A DNA stretch of 22,946 nt from Chara braunii (GCA_003427395.1 BFEA01000503.1:410591-433536), one strand, 5' to 3'; counted from the stretch's first letter, positions 1-10,715 are shown. Made by a program: numbers and translations. The notes: generated from the letters alone by a model not told the origin.

Positions 1-43
<43 letters not shown>
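1..43. repeat. (GA)n microsatellite
   Basis: Uninterrupted AG dinucleotides run from the first base of the window, so the array probably continues upstream. A second long (GA)n lies at 17541-17610. Confidence 0.97.
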
Positions 44-46
<3 letters not shown>

Positions 47-541
47 TCCATTCCTGTGACATGCAGAATGAGCATAGATTTATTTAGCATCCCCGCATTA
101 CCCCAATGATGGTTGGATATGGGAAGGCTTCATAAATACATAAATACTTGTTACACATCAGATTCTATAAATATAGATAGATTATATATCGATATATATT
201 TCTAATGAGGGATACCTCAAAAGAAAAGTGTGATGCAAACCTGAAAAAAGCACCATCACTCCTGATCCTGGCTCCTCAAACCTGTGCAACCTTTTTAGAA
301 AACGAGAGAGAAAAAGAAACCGAAAAGTATTTGTTCATGCCAGCCATATTCAAGGACTCCTTTGAAAAAGACACAAATGACTGATTTAATATAAGGGACC
401 CTGGAGTTGTGGGAGTCCCCGCTGATGAACGTGGAGCGATGCTGAACTGGCACAGATGCTGAACTGGCTCATATCGAAATGATCAAATATGTCCAAAGCG
501 TATCATGGATAGTGCTTTCCAACCTGGCTCCATGATGCTAA
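44..541. other. Intergenic, no gene seen
   Basis: This is AT-rich sequence with no open frame of note and no recognised RNA. The only internal structure is a short direct duplication of GATGCTGAACTGGC at 438-451 and 455-468. The last three bases (TAA, 539-541) form the left flank of the MITE that follows. Confidence 0.6.
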
Positions 542-678
542 GAAAGAGTATACTCACATCAGTCCCTCAAAATCCCAAAATCGCAAAATGAGCGGCCATA
601 TCGAGTCCTTCATTTAGCCGATCTGGCCGCTCGTTTTGCGATCCTGCAATTTCGAGCGCCTAGTATGAGAGTATGCCC
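542..678. mobile_element. Tourist-like MITE (non-autonomous, PIF/Harbinger type)
   Basis: The element is about 137 bp and strongly self-complementary. Its inner arms, 580-603 and 619-642, match at 22 of 24 positions around a 15-nt loop. The outer parts are weaker but still paired: TATACTCACAT near 549 against ATGAGAGTATG near 665-675. TAA lies immediately outside both ends (539-541 and 679-681), the 3-bp duplication usual for Tourist/Harbinger MITEs. It has no coding capacity. The left terminus carries about 4 extra bases compared with the right (GGGCATACTC when reverse-complemented), so the exact ends are inferred. It may or may not be mobilised by the same family as the Harbinger element at 12518-16160; the terminal sequences are not the same. 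Confidence 0.5.
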
Positions 679-681
679 TAA

Positions 682-1155
682 GGGCTTAAAATTTGCCAAA
701 GAAGAAGGTGCTTGTGGCCACTTTATACAAATTTGAAACTGGGAACCAATCATTGGATGGACTTCCACTATTAACATGTGGGCCATCAGTTCGGGGTGTG
801 TAGCATTTGGCCACTGGGCAAGTACCCATCATTCTGAAGAAACAAAGAAACAAAGAAACAAATATTTTCAGCTATCCACTTTTGCTGGAGGTACCCATAA
901 TGAGAACTCTCCCCTTGGGGTGGTTTTGGTGTGTGTGTGGTGGGGGGAAGGGTTGGTGAGTGGTGAGTCCTACAGCAAGCCGGGAATCAAGCAGACTTTT
1001 CTAAATTGTTTTTTTTCAAAGAAAACATCCGTTGCAAGGTCATAATTCCTAGGGTAGTGGGAGAGCCTTTCACGTTAGGGCCTCGCTTGTTGATGGTATG
1101 AAACGATCATTCTATGCCCTCTCGTATGTCTTCCCTCCGTTCATGCTCCAGCAGA
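682..1155. other. Intergenic, no gene seen
   Basis: No recognisable coding or RNA gene. There is an open frame at 776-1045, but its peptide has no recognisable domain and looks fortuitous. It includes an AAACAAAG-type short repeat near 840-860 and a G/T-rich patch near 925-960. Confidence 0.5.
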
Positions 1156-1270
1156 CTACAGTCTTCCCCCGAATACAATGTACGTACGGTGATCACAGCT
1201 GAATTTAGACTGAAAGATACACTAAATTCGGCCATAATGACCGCACGTTGTATTTGGGTGATGACTGTAG
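1156..1270. repeat. Long imperfect inverted repeat, 13-nt loop
   Basis: Arm 1 (1156-1208) and arm 2 (1222-1270) are reverse complements with a handful of mismatches and one gap of about 4 nt. Shared blocks include CTACAGTC, AATACAA and GAATTTAG. Arm 2 ends in ACTGTAG, the same word that closes the whole element at 1398-1404, and runs directly into the 5S-like sequence. Confidence 0.8.
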
Positions 1271-1378
1271 CACCACGGCTAATGCGCCCGATCCCATCCA
1301 AACTCGGAAGCCAAGCGCCATTGGGCCAGCATAGTACTGGGATGGGTGACCTCCTGGGAAGTTCCGGTACTGTACCTA
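1260..1378 (+). rRNA. 5S rRNA-like sequence, probable pseudogene
   Basis: About 119 nt align along their length with a plant-type 5S rRNA. Landmarks in order are CTAATGC...CGATCCCATC, AACTCGGAAG, an AAGCGCCATTGGGCC segment matching the internal control region, TAGTACTGGGATGGGTGACC, and CTCCTGGGAAGT. The box GGATGGGTGACCTCCTGGG is intact. The two ends do not pair well as a helix I stem, and no T-run terminator follows (the 3' flank is ACCTACCTACAGC). The copy is single and sits inside an inverted-repeat element rather than a tandem 5S array. I infer a transposed or captured copy rather than a working gene. Confidence 0.75.
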
Positions 1379-1404
1379 CCTACAGCAAAAGGGGAAGACT
1401 GTAG

Positions 1405-2100
1405 CAGGACTTGTCTGCTTGGAATCCCCACTCTTGAATTTGTCTTTCCCCTTCCTAAAGCAAGAAGTCCATGAAAATATTTTCTTTCTTCTTTCTCAGG
1501 TTCCTGCCAACCTGCCACTCTAGAATGTGTCAGAGCTTTGGGCCTGTCCTGTCTCTGCTGACAGTATGGGGACCAGAACCCCCTAAAGATAGCCCACATA
1601 TGTTTGAAAATTTCCCTTTTTTCCCCTTTTTCTTTCTCTTTTAACCACCGCTTCGCACACCAGCAAAACAGATAGCTGGACCTGTATATTCGATGACACT
1701 TCCTGGGTCCGCGGCTACAGGACCGAAATGGCTGGTCCTGCCCTCAGAAAGGGGAAAAAAAAAAAAATGGCACCCACTGTTTTTTGAACTTTTTTCCTTT
1801 GGCGTGCAGCATTATTTGGGTCAGCGAAAACAACTTCTGACGTAGTGGGGTTTTAAACCACCGGTACTTGCCCCAGCTATCGGCCGTGGAAAAAAAGACG
1901 AGTTAAAAAAAGAGAGCAGAAACGTTTCTAGTCGGATGAATTTGGGCGCTCCTGTAGTGGCCCGTACGTTTCCTAAAATCGTGGCGCGTTAACCGGCACG
2001 ACTCTAGGAAGTACTGGTGGTTTAACAACATGTGGTGAAACGGCCCTCCATTAAATCAGGGATATGAGCCCCGGCCTGATCAGGTGTCCGGACCGGTGAA
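1405..2100. other. Intergenic, no gene seen
   Basis: No gene recognised. It holds a short hairpin CAGGACC...GGTCCTG near 1719-1740 and A-rich tracts near 1750 and 1890-1915. Bases about 2065-2100 may be the poorly conserved upstream part of the dispersed repeat that follows. Confidence 0.5.
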
Positions 2101-2157
2101 GAATCCAGTGGATTTGTGGGGAGCACGACGTGCTGGGAACCGGACGCAGCGTCCCAT
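2101..2157 (+). repeat. Dispersed hairpin repeat, copy A
   Basis: The segment containing GTGGGGAGC, then TGCTGGGAACCGGACGCAGC, then GTCCCAT aligns with copies at 21157-21218 (+) and 18095-18160 (-). In all three, exactly 10 nt separate GTGGGG from GCTGG. This copy is the most diverged, and the GCTGGA/TCCAGC stem of the others is partly lost. Confidence 0.55.
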
Positions 2158-3021
2158 TCATAAAAAAACAGCTATAAAATTATAAACATTGATTGCCCTC
2201 TCTGAGGGTATTAGCTGCGCCCCTCCATTGTCACATTCCTCATAATGTAGGCCACCCAACAGATCGTTACGGGGCCCCTGACTCCTGCATCAGAGGTTCT
2301 TTTGCCATACGACCCACACAATGACCCTCTTATTGTTAACACCAATCAAGCCTGCTTCACCCAGAAAAAAACGTCCGAACATTCTATTTGAATTACTTAT
2401 GGACATCAGGTTTTCAGAAATCGCTTGTGTTTTCCCTCGAATAGAACGTCTGTTTGAATATAATGGTTACCGTATTATAACGTACATACGTTGTATTCGA
2501 ATATTTGCAATTTTGACTTTTCAACAAATAATCAAAAAAATCCGAAGAAAAGAAGTTGTACAACAATGCAAACCTTGTCTGCATCCCCGTTGGTTTTGTT
2601 AGCGCTGCGTCACGAACACAAGGCAGGCCCTACAATTGCCGCGACGACGAAGAGCGGCTGCGTCACAGGTCAACGAATCGGTGGCTCGGGTCGACCCTTC
2701 GGGCATCTGACCCTGCCCTGCCCTTCAATGGGTGGCGGCCATAGCTGGGGAAAGGCAGGAGGATGCCGGTAGCCGACGTGGACACGTGGACGACACATAT
2801 GCGCCAAGGGAGGATGATCTTAATGATGATAGCAAGAAGGTAGCATCATCCGCAGCAGCCCGGGAAGGGGGGACGCACACATGAAATGGGCAGGGTGACA
2901 GGATATCGCATGGCTGCGAGGGAGATATGCTCGGGTAAGGACTAAGGGGACCTAGAGCGACCTAAGGGAAAAGAGGCAGTTGGAGAGTAACAAGGAAAGG
3001 CATAATAAGCACAAAAGTGGT
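2158..3021. other. Intergenic, no gene seen
   Basis: An AT-rich part (2160-2580) is followed by a GC-richer part. Short open frames are present, but none has a recognisable domain. A weak inverted word pair (TTCTATTTGAA near 2379 and TTCGAATAGAA near 2437) is the only structure noticed. Confidence 0.5.
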
Positions 3022-3424
3022 GAGTGATAAGACAAAGCACAGCAAGTAAATGAACGTGGTGAAGCACACGAAGGAGTGTATGACATCAGCTGACGTTACG
3101 AAGAAGAAACGAAGGGGAGAGAAAGGGGAGGCGAGGAAGCAGTTGACAAGACAAGCCGGGGCAATAAATTGGTACTGGTAAAGGCGGTCCGGATCCCTGA
3201 ACAAAGGCGACAGATGGAGAGTGATAAGACAACGACAAGTAAATGAACGTGGTGAAGCACGCAAAGGAGTGTATGACATCAGTTGACGTTACGAAGAAGA
3301 AACGAAGGGGAGAGAAGGGGGAGGCGAGGAAGCAATTGACAAGACAAAGCACTACAACAGTTGATGCTGCAAAGAAGAGACGAAGGGGCGAGAAGGGTGA
3401 GGCAAGGAAGCAACTGACAAGATA
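3022..3424. repeat. Imperfect direct repeat, two full units and one partial
   Basis: Unit A (3022-3155) and unit B (3219-3347) start with GAGTGATAAGACA and share most of their length, offset by 197 bp. A third, shorter unit (3360-3424) repeats the second half. On the + strand units B and C are open and encode the repeated peptide KRRGEKGEARKQLTR. The composition is purine-rich. The units are probably part of an unidentified repeat, and the peptide repetition is likely a consequence of the DNA duplication. Confidence 0.75.
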
Positions 3425-3884
3425 AAATGAGACGATCAAGAGGAAGACCGAGGGATTTGAAGGAGGGGAGAGAGAATTCTCTGTGGACTGGGAGGGGCGC
3501 CCGGCTGAGAAATATCGATCCCCCGAAGGGAGGAGCGCAGTGTAACGACCGACATGGAGTGTTGGTCCTTGCCTGCCAATCAGAATCACTCCTATTCATC
3601 ATTGACTTGCCCCTCCCCCAAAAGCCTGCCATGCAGATTTCATGCACTCCTCCCATCTATAAATAAGGGATGAACGAGTAAAAAACGAATAAATCAACAA
3701 ACCATTGTGCGCAACATATAGAATTAAAAAGAAAAAACATAAGCATATCAACTATATGGTTGTACGCTGGATGAGGGGATCTGACCACATATACGTTAAT
3801 ATTCGGAAACCAGATAGCTGAAGGCGAATCCACTCACGCTAAGGGGTTTTTTCTTTTGTTTTTTTTGTTTTTTTTTCTTGTAAG
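3425..3884. other. Non-coding stretch, possibly the LINE 5' leader
   Basis: No gene recognised. A T-rich tract (about 3847-3879) directly precedes the first ORF1 ATG at 3885. Whether the LINE's 5' untranslated region begins within this stretch cannot be decided from one copy. Confidence 0.4.
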
Positions 3885-5230
3885 ATGGAACGGCCTGGAC
3901 CAAAGAAGAAAAAAGGGAATAACCGACGGTTGGAGTCCATGATATCTTACAGAGGCGCAATGAGACAGATCATGAACTCTCACCTTCGAGCTCTCTCGAA
4001 TCGCGCCCCTGGAAGGATAAAGGGACCCGCAGAGGAACCCTCCCCCTCACCAGGAGTTGAACGGCCAACAGATGCAGTTGTACCTAGGGGGGTGCCCACT
4101 GGGGGGGCAGAAATGGAGGCCTGGCCCAGGCTATCAGCGGACCAAAAGGAACAGGGAAAGGAGGTGACTGTAGTGCCAGGGAAGTCATCGGGCCGGGGGC
4201 CAGCAGAAACCGCGAAGGAAAAGATGCAGGTTGAACCGACCCCTGTGATACAACAGGGCAGCCCGGAGAGATGGAACAGTGTTCAGAGCAAGGGGGGAAG
4301 GACCAGGCAAACCAGCACAGCAAAGGGACGAACACACATGGGTTATGGGCAGATAAGATTAAACGACCTTTCCTGGGAAAATCACTGGTCATTCAAAGGG
4401 AGATTGGTGCCTCGGGACACCCAACACAACGCATCCCACTGGACAATGTGTCATTTGCACGGGCCTTCTTCCTCACCAAGCTCCTCTGCGCCCCAGAAAC
4501 AGTAGTGGTCGATCAAAGGGGGAAGAAAACGATGGTGAGAAACTATCCGAAAGAGGGACTGGGAATCAGGGAATATATATACCTCAGACATGCAAACACC
4601 TGGGTATTCTACGATGATTCCGCCTACAAATCCACTAATGATAAATTGAGGTGGATCAGGCTTCGTTTGGAAGCCCCGACGCGGGACGGAAAGGCTGCCA
4701 GGGATTCCTTTTTGATTCATCGTCTCTCCCCCACCACCTTCACAGTCCTGTCTATGCATGAAAACGATAAGCAAACGATTGATGGCTGGAAGAGTCTGCA
4801 ACGTGAGCGATCAAAGGTGAGGATCTACCCCTGGTCCCCCCCCAAACAGCCTGGCCCGGAGGAGCAACGACTGAAGATGATGACTGAACACTTTTGGGTT
4901 GAATTCAGACACATCCCTGTCAAAATCCAGGCCAATTTTCAACATGAATTGGGCCAAAAATACAAAATTATCGATTTTATTGAACCACTTCCCCCCTTTG
5001 TCGTGCAGCGAGACGATTACCTTATGCTGGCTCTAGACATCCCAGAGTCCCACCCCTTCTCTATGGATGATGTGATCCTGTTCAGAATAAAGGACAAGGA
5101 ATATAGGGTCCACACCGCACACAAGTTGCGGCCATGGTGTTTCAAATGCAAAGCCTATGACCACTTGTGTACAGAGGAATTATGCCCTTCCCACCCACAC
5201 AAGTCACTAAGGGCAACATGTCGTTTATAG
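3885..5230 (+). pseudogene. LINE ORF1: DUF4283-like, CCHC zinc-knuckle RNA-binding protein
   Basis: The first open frame starts at ATG 3885 with a basic N-terminus (MERPGPKKKKGNNRR) and a low-complexity P/G/E-rich segment, and runs to 4505. A second frame (4271-5230) carries the conserved part, so a frameshift lies somewhere between 4271 and about 4400. In the second frame, FWVEFRHIPVKIQ is followed by KIIDFI and then LRPWCFKCKAYDHLCTEELC. This is the pattern of plant LINE ORF1 proteins (DUF4283-like fold plus knuckle C-x2-C-x4-H-x6-C). Such proteins coat the element RNA and act as chaperones in the ribonucleoprotein. The frame ends at TAG 5228-5230, but a hydrophilic continuation follows downstream. 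Confidence 0.75.
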
Positions 5231-7054
5231 AGGAACCCATTTAACACAGCACGCTGGCACCCGGTGGACCCTCGCCATGAGGGGTGGGCTTACTTGGAAG
5301 AAGCTGACAGCAAGGGAAGATGGGTATGGGAAAAGCAAGGGGAACCTAAGTGGGACACACGTCCCCCCGACTCCTGCCCCCCCCCAAAACCCTAGAGACA
5401 AAACTGAAGGAGTCGAAGACAACGGGACATCAGGAAAGGGAGAACGGGACCAGGGGTCAGGGCAAAGGGGAAGGGGAGGGAGGAGAGGAATGGACCTTGG
5501 TACGTACTAAGAGGAAGAGGATGAGGATGACGCCTGGGTAAACCAAAGATTCCCCACCCCTAGTCAGGCATGGGAAACCGATTATGACACAGCAATGGCG
5601 GGACAAACAGGCAAACCTGGAAAGCACAGTGTTGCCAAAAGAGAGACCGAGGAAAAGGGCGTCTCCGGGGGATAGAGGAGAACAGGCAATCTCAGATAAC
5701 GGGCAACCATCGAAAGGGGGAATGAAAGAGACACCTAAGAGGGGATAGGGGTTACAGATCCCACAACTCAAACCAGGGACGTCTGACACACAAAAGCACG
5801 ACCAAGACAAGGTATCGGATGGTCAACAAGAAAATAAAGAACCAAAAGAAGCCAAGGAACAACCAGCACGGGAGGGAGGAGAGAAGAAACGAAGGGACCC
5901 CTTCCAAGACGCATTTGGCTCGTGCCCCATGGATGTGGAGAACCCCCAAACGTTGGAAATAACCATGGAAGAAGTGAAAGAGTCCCCCCCCCCCCGCCAG
6001 ATATCATTATGACGGAGGCTGAGGTACCGGATGGACAGCCAGATGATCAGCCCCCTCTGCATAGTACTAAAATGGAATCCTTGGCAGACTGGTTGCTTCT
6101 GAGCTTACAGGACCGACACCTCGGCTAAAGTACAAAATTTTGGGACACCACTTTTTTGGATTTGGTCCCAATGCTGGAAGGAAGTGATACACTAAGGTCG
6201 GCACTGGAGCATGGACCACCATAAGGTGGCCAATGACCAAAGATCCTACAACGCGTATACTGTATAGTTGCCCACGCTTTTGCCCCTCGAGCCCTGAGTT
6301 GAAAACACAACATTCTCCCCATGGGGATATAATGCTAATGCAACCAGCAGAGACTGCGACGCGAGAAGAGGCTGGGGAACACACACCCGTGCAGGACCCG
6401 CCATCTACAGACCACAACATCGGACCCCTCCCCCCCACAACAACGATCTCAACCCGAAGGGGAACCTCCCTGCATAGGGGGCCACAACACCAAACATGTA
6501 CAAAAGAAAGATGGAGGAGGGGACATAGGGATAACCTCAAACAAGAAGGAACCATTGTTAGACCTCGTCCGAGTCCCAGTGGGGGAACCCCCTACCCCGA
6601 AGTTGCTAGACAGACGTAGCAGGCTCAGACACCACGTAGAATCAGGGAGATACTTGCAACAACCGACATTGAACGACCTGTCGTTGCTCCCCGTACGTAA
6701 GAAGGATGACAGATGGGAACTTGGCCTGCCCGCTGCCCGCGAGAATGCGAAATACGGGGAAGTCTCTCTGAGGGGCTTTGACCCCCTCGTCTCGTTAATG
6801 CCGCACAGATGCGTGAAAGCCTCTTAATGGAGAATTTGAATCAGCACATCGAGAAATATTTAATACCTGGCGCGCGAAGTAAATTCATGCGCACCTCCCC
6901 CACGCTGGCAAAATGGGAGGTCTTGATCCTCATGGACGTAACAAAGAAGGCCGACCTCAAATGGTTCTCACGAGCAACCCTCCTAGACTTACAAGGTCTG
7001 ACAGTGAAGTCCAACAATTTGTGGACTGAGGAGGAGGTACAGGCCTGCTTGTAA
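5231..7054 (+). pseudogene. Degraded ORF1 C-terminal / inter-ORF region of the LINE
   Basis: Several short open frames follow one another on the + strand with shifts between them. They encode charged, P/G/E/K-rich peptide, for example around 5277-5540, then 5840-6128, 6233-6619, 6555-6827 and 6809-7054. The last is a more globular segment containing LILMDVTKKADLKWFSRATL and ending at TAA 7054. A homopolymer run of C near 5987-5996 coincides with one of the shifts. I recognise no domain. Its position between ORF1 and the endonuclease suggests it is the low-complexity tail of ORF1 or a spacer. Confidence 0.45.
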
Positions 7055-7181
7055 AAGTTCGTTGCTCACTAACATGTCAGATATGGACTTCACGATATGG
7101 CAGAGACTATAGGGGACAAGGAAAGACACTCAGGATGGACCCGGTGAGATTGCTGTACGGAAAGACCCAGCTTGGAGTAAG

Positions 7182-8285
7182 GGTCTGCGACCGGCAGACT
7201 TGCACCTTCGTACACTAAACGTTAACGACCTGGCGACAACCACGACTGACAAAAGACAGGCAATCAAGGAACTGATTAAGGGGGTCCCTGGCAAAGAATG
7301 GCCGGACGTGGTGTGTATACAGGAGACCCACCTACAAGATACTGCAGACCACCACCGGGCACACCACATGGTATGACCACACCAAGCCTTTACAGCCCAT
7401 GCACCAAGACCAGACAGTGCGGGTGTGGCCATATGGATACCGCTGACTTCGAGGGCAACACCAGTTCATTGGGTGGCAGATCAACAAGGGGGAAGGTGGG
7501 TTTCCATACTTGTGATGCTGGAATTTGAATTAATCTGTATTATTTGCATATACGCACCAAACCAGGAAAGGGACAGACGTGATTTTTTTGAAAACCTTCG
7601 CCAACAGATCCCTGCCTGCGTGCCTGTAATCCTAGCTGACGATTTTAATGTCGCCCCGGACAGTACACTAGATAGGTGGAGGATCCCTACCCCTTGGCCC
7701 CCATATATAGAAACCGACGAGAAGAAAATAAAGGAATTGAACTCCACGCTTCATCTTTTCGACACTTTCAGGAGAGTCTTCCTAACGGAAAGAAAGTACT
7801 TCTGTTTCCGCACCACGGGGGCAGAAAGTCGTTCCAGATCCAGAATTGACCCGATCCTTATGTATAAGGAACTTGCAGGCGCAATGCAGTTTGCTTACCT
7901 GCTCCCTCGTAGTCCCTTCACGGGGCTTGACCATGCCTTGTGTGGAGTCACTCTCACCTTCCATCAGAAACCGGACCACGGTCCAATTTTCTTCAAGCTC
8001 AATATATCTCTTCTACACAGACAAGACTTTGTTCACTTGATTCATGATGTATGGGCCTATTGGCGCCAACAGAAAAAATATTTTAAATCTGGAGTCACAT
8101 GGTTCAATAATGGGTTCTTTGTCCTGGGCCGTAAAAGTAAAGAATTTTCTAAAAAATTGGTTGAAAAACGTTACCAAGAGGAAATGGAAATTCAATATCA
8201 AATCCAGGACCTTCGGCAACAGAATCCTACCCCTCAGCTCCAGAATCTCCAAAATAAATTACTTGACTTCGCAACCTACAGATGA
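7182..8285 (+). pseudogene. LINE ORF2 N-terminus: APE-type endonuclease
   Basis: One frame runs through with a single internal stop (TGA 7374-7376). Motifs in order are LRTLNVNDL (N-terminal Asn motif), VVCIQETHL (catalytic Glu), ICIYAPN, ILADDFNV (replacing the usual GDFN), SRIDPILM, and FTGLDHALCGVTL (replacing the usual SDH). These are the hallmark blocks of exonuclease-endonuclease-phosphatase domains in non-LTR elements, which nick target DNA. The linker toward the RT follows: a coiled, K/Q/E-rich segment to about 8280. The frame stops at TGA 8283-8285, after which HGIRIRGKLS continues in the same frame, as if a Trp codon had become a stop. A start upstream of 7182 was not determined. 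Confidence 0.85.
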
Positions 8286-9482
8286 CATGGCATAAGGATT
8301 AGAGGTAAACTCTCCAAACATATTACGGAAGGAGCTATGGATTCTGACTGCTTTGGCCTAGCAAGGGCTAGGGGAAAGAGGCAGACCATTGAGGCCTTCC
8401 TGGATCCCACCGATCCTAAGAGGCCGCTGGTCACCTCAATACCACAATGTATGAAGATGTATGAAGGCGACCAATCTTAGAACCAACTGGAACATCAGTA
8501 GAATCAGGACGACCTCCATCCCGCAGGAGGCATTGCAGGTGTGTTCATTGTTTGCAGATGACCTCACATTGATGGTAGACTCGGAGGCCTCCATTCAAAA
8601 TATTGAGGAAATTGAAAGGTTGATGGACCGATTTTGCTCCCTTTCTGATATGATAATTAATTGGGGCAGCAAAACATTGGGATGGTGGATGCACCACGAT
8701 GATGGAAGACCCCGGAGCGCCCAAATGTGACGTGGCTTCCCTTGGGAACCGCAATCAGAGTCCTAGAAATCCAACTCTCAGCTGAAGGAAAACTTGTTAG
8801 TAACGACAATTGGATAACATGTCCGACCCTACAAAAGATGAGAACATGGAAAGACAACCACACATCACTCTTTGGAAGGGCCCTGGTCATAAACAATGTG
8901 GTTTTGGCGACGCTCTGGTATAAATCGGCAATTTGGCCTTTGACCAGAGCGACTTCAAAGACTCTGAAACAGCAGGTGGCAGCCTTCCTGTGGAGACGCA
9001 ACCACGAAGCTCAACATACTATCAGTCGGGTAGCCTGGGATGCGCTGGTGCAGCCAAGGGCACAGGGTGGTCTAGGTATATTCGACCCAACCATCCAAAC
9101 GACCGCCCTTTCACTCCAATGGTTGAAGCAGCTCGTTTGCACCCCCGGACTTACCCGGGAGCCCCTAGCGTGGGAACAACTGTCGAGACTGACACCAGAG
9201 GCTGCCCCAACCGTACACCCTATGGCTTGGTTAGACGATGTCTTCTGGGCAATCCCCAGACCCCCCACCCGGCCACAACCACACTCAGATCGGGCCGCAG
9301 CTCGCAAAGACCTGCGAAAAAATGACTTTTGGACCAATCTTATTAAAGATTGGAGGAGGTTCCCGCTCCCGGATACGTCATTCTCGAAACGTTGGGAGGA
9401 AGTTGTTCGTCAACCCCTATTTGGAAACCGATGGATAACAGACCAACAGGGGCGGGTTTTTCTCAGCTCGAGCCGTCCGTGA
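8286..9482 (+). pseudogene. LINE ORF2: RT remnant (FADD motif and thumb), palm mostly deleted
   Basis: After 8286 the endonuclease frame continues only to about 8478 (linker with PTDPKRPLVTSIPQCMKMY). A jump follows, and the next recognisable RT part is CSLFADDLTLMVDSE (motif C, about 8545-8585) with INWGSKT downstream. Only about 265 bp separate the linker from FADD, so the fingers and palm motifs A and B are missing. A further frameshift near 8700-8727 leads into an open frame to TGA 9480. That frame has FLWRRN, QPRAQGGLGIFDP (the GGLG motif of plant LINE RT thumbs) and VRQPLFGNRWI. No activity is possible. Confidence 0.85.
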
Positions 9483-10715
9483 AAGGGATGGGTAAGAAAC
9501 AGGGTCACGAGGGTTAGGGATCTGTGGGACCAAACCAGGGCCAACTGGGTCTAAGATGATCAGCTGAGAGCAAAGTTCCCCCACTGCCAACGAATAGGTG
9601 AGAGGCTGGACTAGATCCTCTTCGCCCTTCCTCTGGCATGGTTGTGGACCCTTCGGCGGGGGCCAACAGTGGAGGAAGGTGACTGGGTGGTATTAAGAGG
9701 GGATGCAACTCGGGAAGGGCAAGTACACAGTGAGACCAGAGGAGGTGTTGGTAAACCTTTTCTATCGATCACAACTGAACCGGTTGAACAGGGGAGTGTC
9801 GGATGAGGTCTACTGGATTGATGTTGAAATAGTCCACAGGGTGAGAGTCCTACGCGATGGGGACTTCTGGGTGGCATTTAGGTCGGAGGTGCCACTCCAG
9901 GACCTCCCCATGGATGCAACTGAGTGGAGATTGAAGGTTTCAACGAGGAATGGCAGACAAAAATATCTTTACCTCCACTCGCTGGCGTTAAGGCATCCTA
10001 TCGGATGCTCAGGACTAGACACAACCGGAAGGACCGTATATAGATCGTTGGGCAAGGCACTTAAATGTCCCATTGAATGCCCTGACACCCTTAAAATGGT
10101 TTAAAGGGGTAAAATCCAAACCGGCCAAAACCGCCTCGTTCCAATGGCAGATCACCCATCGCTTCTTACCCACAAACGCATGGCTCATTGACCATACCCA
10201 CTTGGAGCAGAAAGGGTTGACCCTCTCCTGATGTCTGGCGTGCAAAGAAGGCTTTCCTTCTCGAAAGGCAAACGAGACAATGAAACATTTTTTTTTGCAG
10301 TGTCCATCTTCAATCCTGATGTGGCGTGGGTGGGTTCGGATCTGGAACCAGCTAGGCACGGATAGGGCAATGACCTTGGGAATGGAGAGCCCTGCTAACT
10401 GGTCATTGGACCGCTCAAACCTCGACCTTTACGGCCAACTTATTCCAGATCGGGAGGGAAGCGGTACTATGGGCCATATGGCATCGCAAATGCACTCTAG
10501 CACTTAAAGGCGCCCATGTGGAAAGAGGCGAGATGATGGACATGATTAAAGACATGATAGAAACAACAATCAGAGCCCGGTGGAAAAAAATTGTACAAAC
10601 AGCGAAAACTCTCACAAAAAGATCAGACATTATCCAAAAACTGCATGAATTCTGCATGGACTGGCTGGGGGGAAAACAGGGAGGATGGATAGCAAAGATT
10701 CAGTGGGATGGCTGA
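9483..10715 (+). pseudogene. LINE ORF2 C-terminus with zf-RVT-like domain
   Basis: The frame of the previous segment continues to about 9735 with stops near 9480, 9552 and 9615. The frame then shifts (open 9703-10104), shifts again at about 10097 (10097-10507) and again at about 10443 (10443-10715). The third part carries FQWQITHRFLPTNAWL, then CLACKEG, then MKHFFLQCPSSILMW, which is the W...H..C..C...H-x3-CP arrangement of zf-RVT in plant LINEs. One stop (TGA 10229-10231) interrupts it. The final part, AVLWAIWHRKCTLALKG, matches the helical end of such ORF2 proteins and finishes at TGA 10713. Confidence 0.8.

Larger units (their letters stand above)
1156..1404. mobile_element. Foldback/MITE-like element enclosing a 5S rRNA-like sequence
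   Basis: The outer ends are a perfect 14-bp inverted pair: CTACAGTCTTCCCC at 1156-1169 and GGGGAAGACTGTAG at 1391-1404. Inside lie a long imperfect hairpin (1156-1270) and then a 5S rRNA-like segment (about 1260-1378). No coding capacity is seen. A clear target-site duplication was not found: the flanks read GCAGA and CAGGA. The superfamily therefore stays open; CACTA-like, foldback or a 5S-derived SINE-like element are all possible. Confidence 0.5.
3885..10715 (+). mobile_element. Non-LTR retrotransposon (plant-type LINE), degenerate
   Basis: The order of domains on one strand fits a plant-type LINE: ORF1 with a DUF4283-like region and CCHC knuckle, then an APE-type endonuclease, an RT remnant with FADD, an RT thumb, and a zf-RVT-like C-terminus. 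These elements move by target-primed reverse transcription: the endonuclease nicks DNA and the RT copies the RNA in place. All reading frames are broken and most of the RT palm is missing, so this copy cannot be autonomous. The outer ends are set by the coding parts; no target-site duplication or poly(A) tail was identified. Confidence 0.88.

Noticed and set aside
3086-3656. Minus-strand repeated peptide (LASPFSPLRFFF type)
   Set aside because: It is the antisense of the tandem repeat, and no feature supports coding on that strand.
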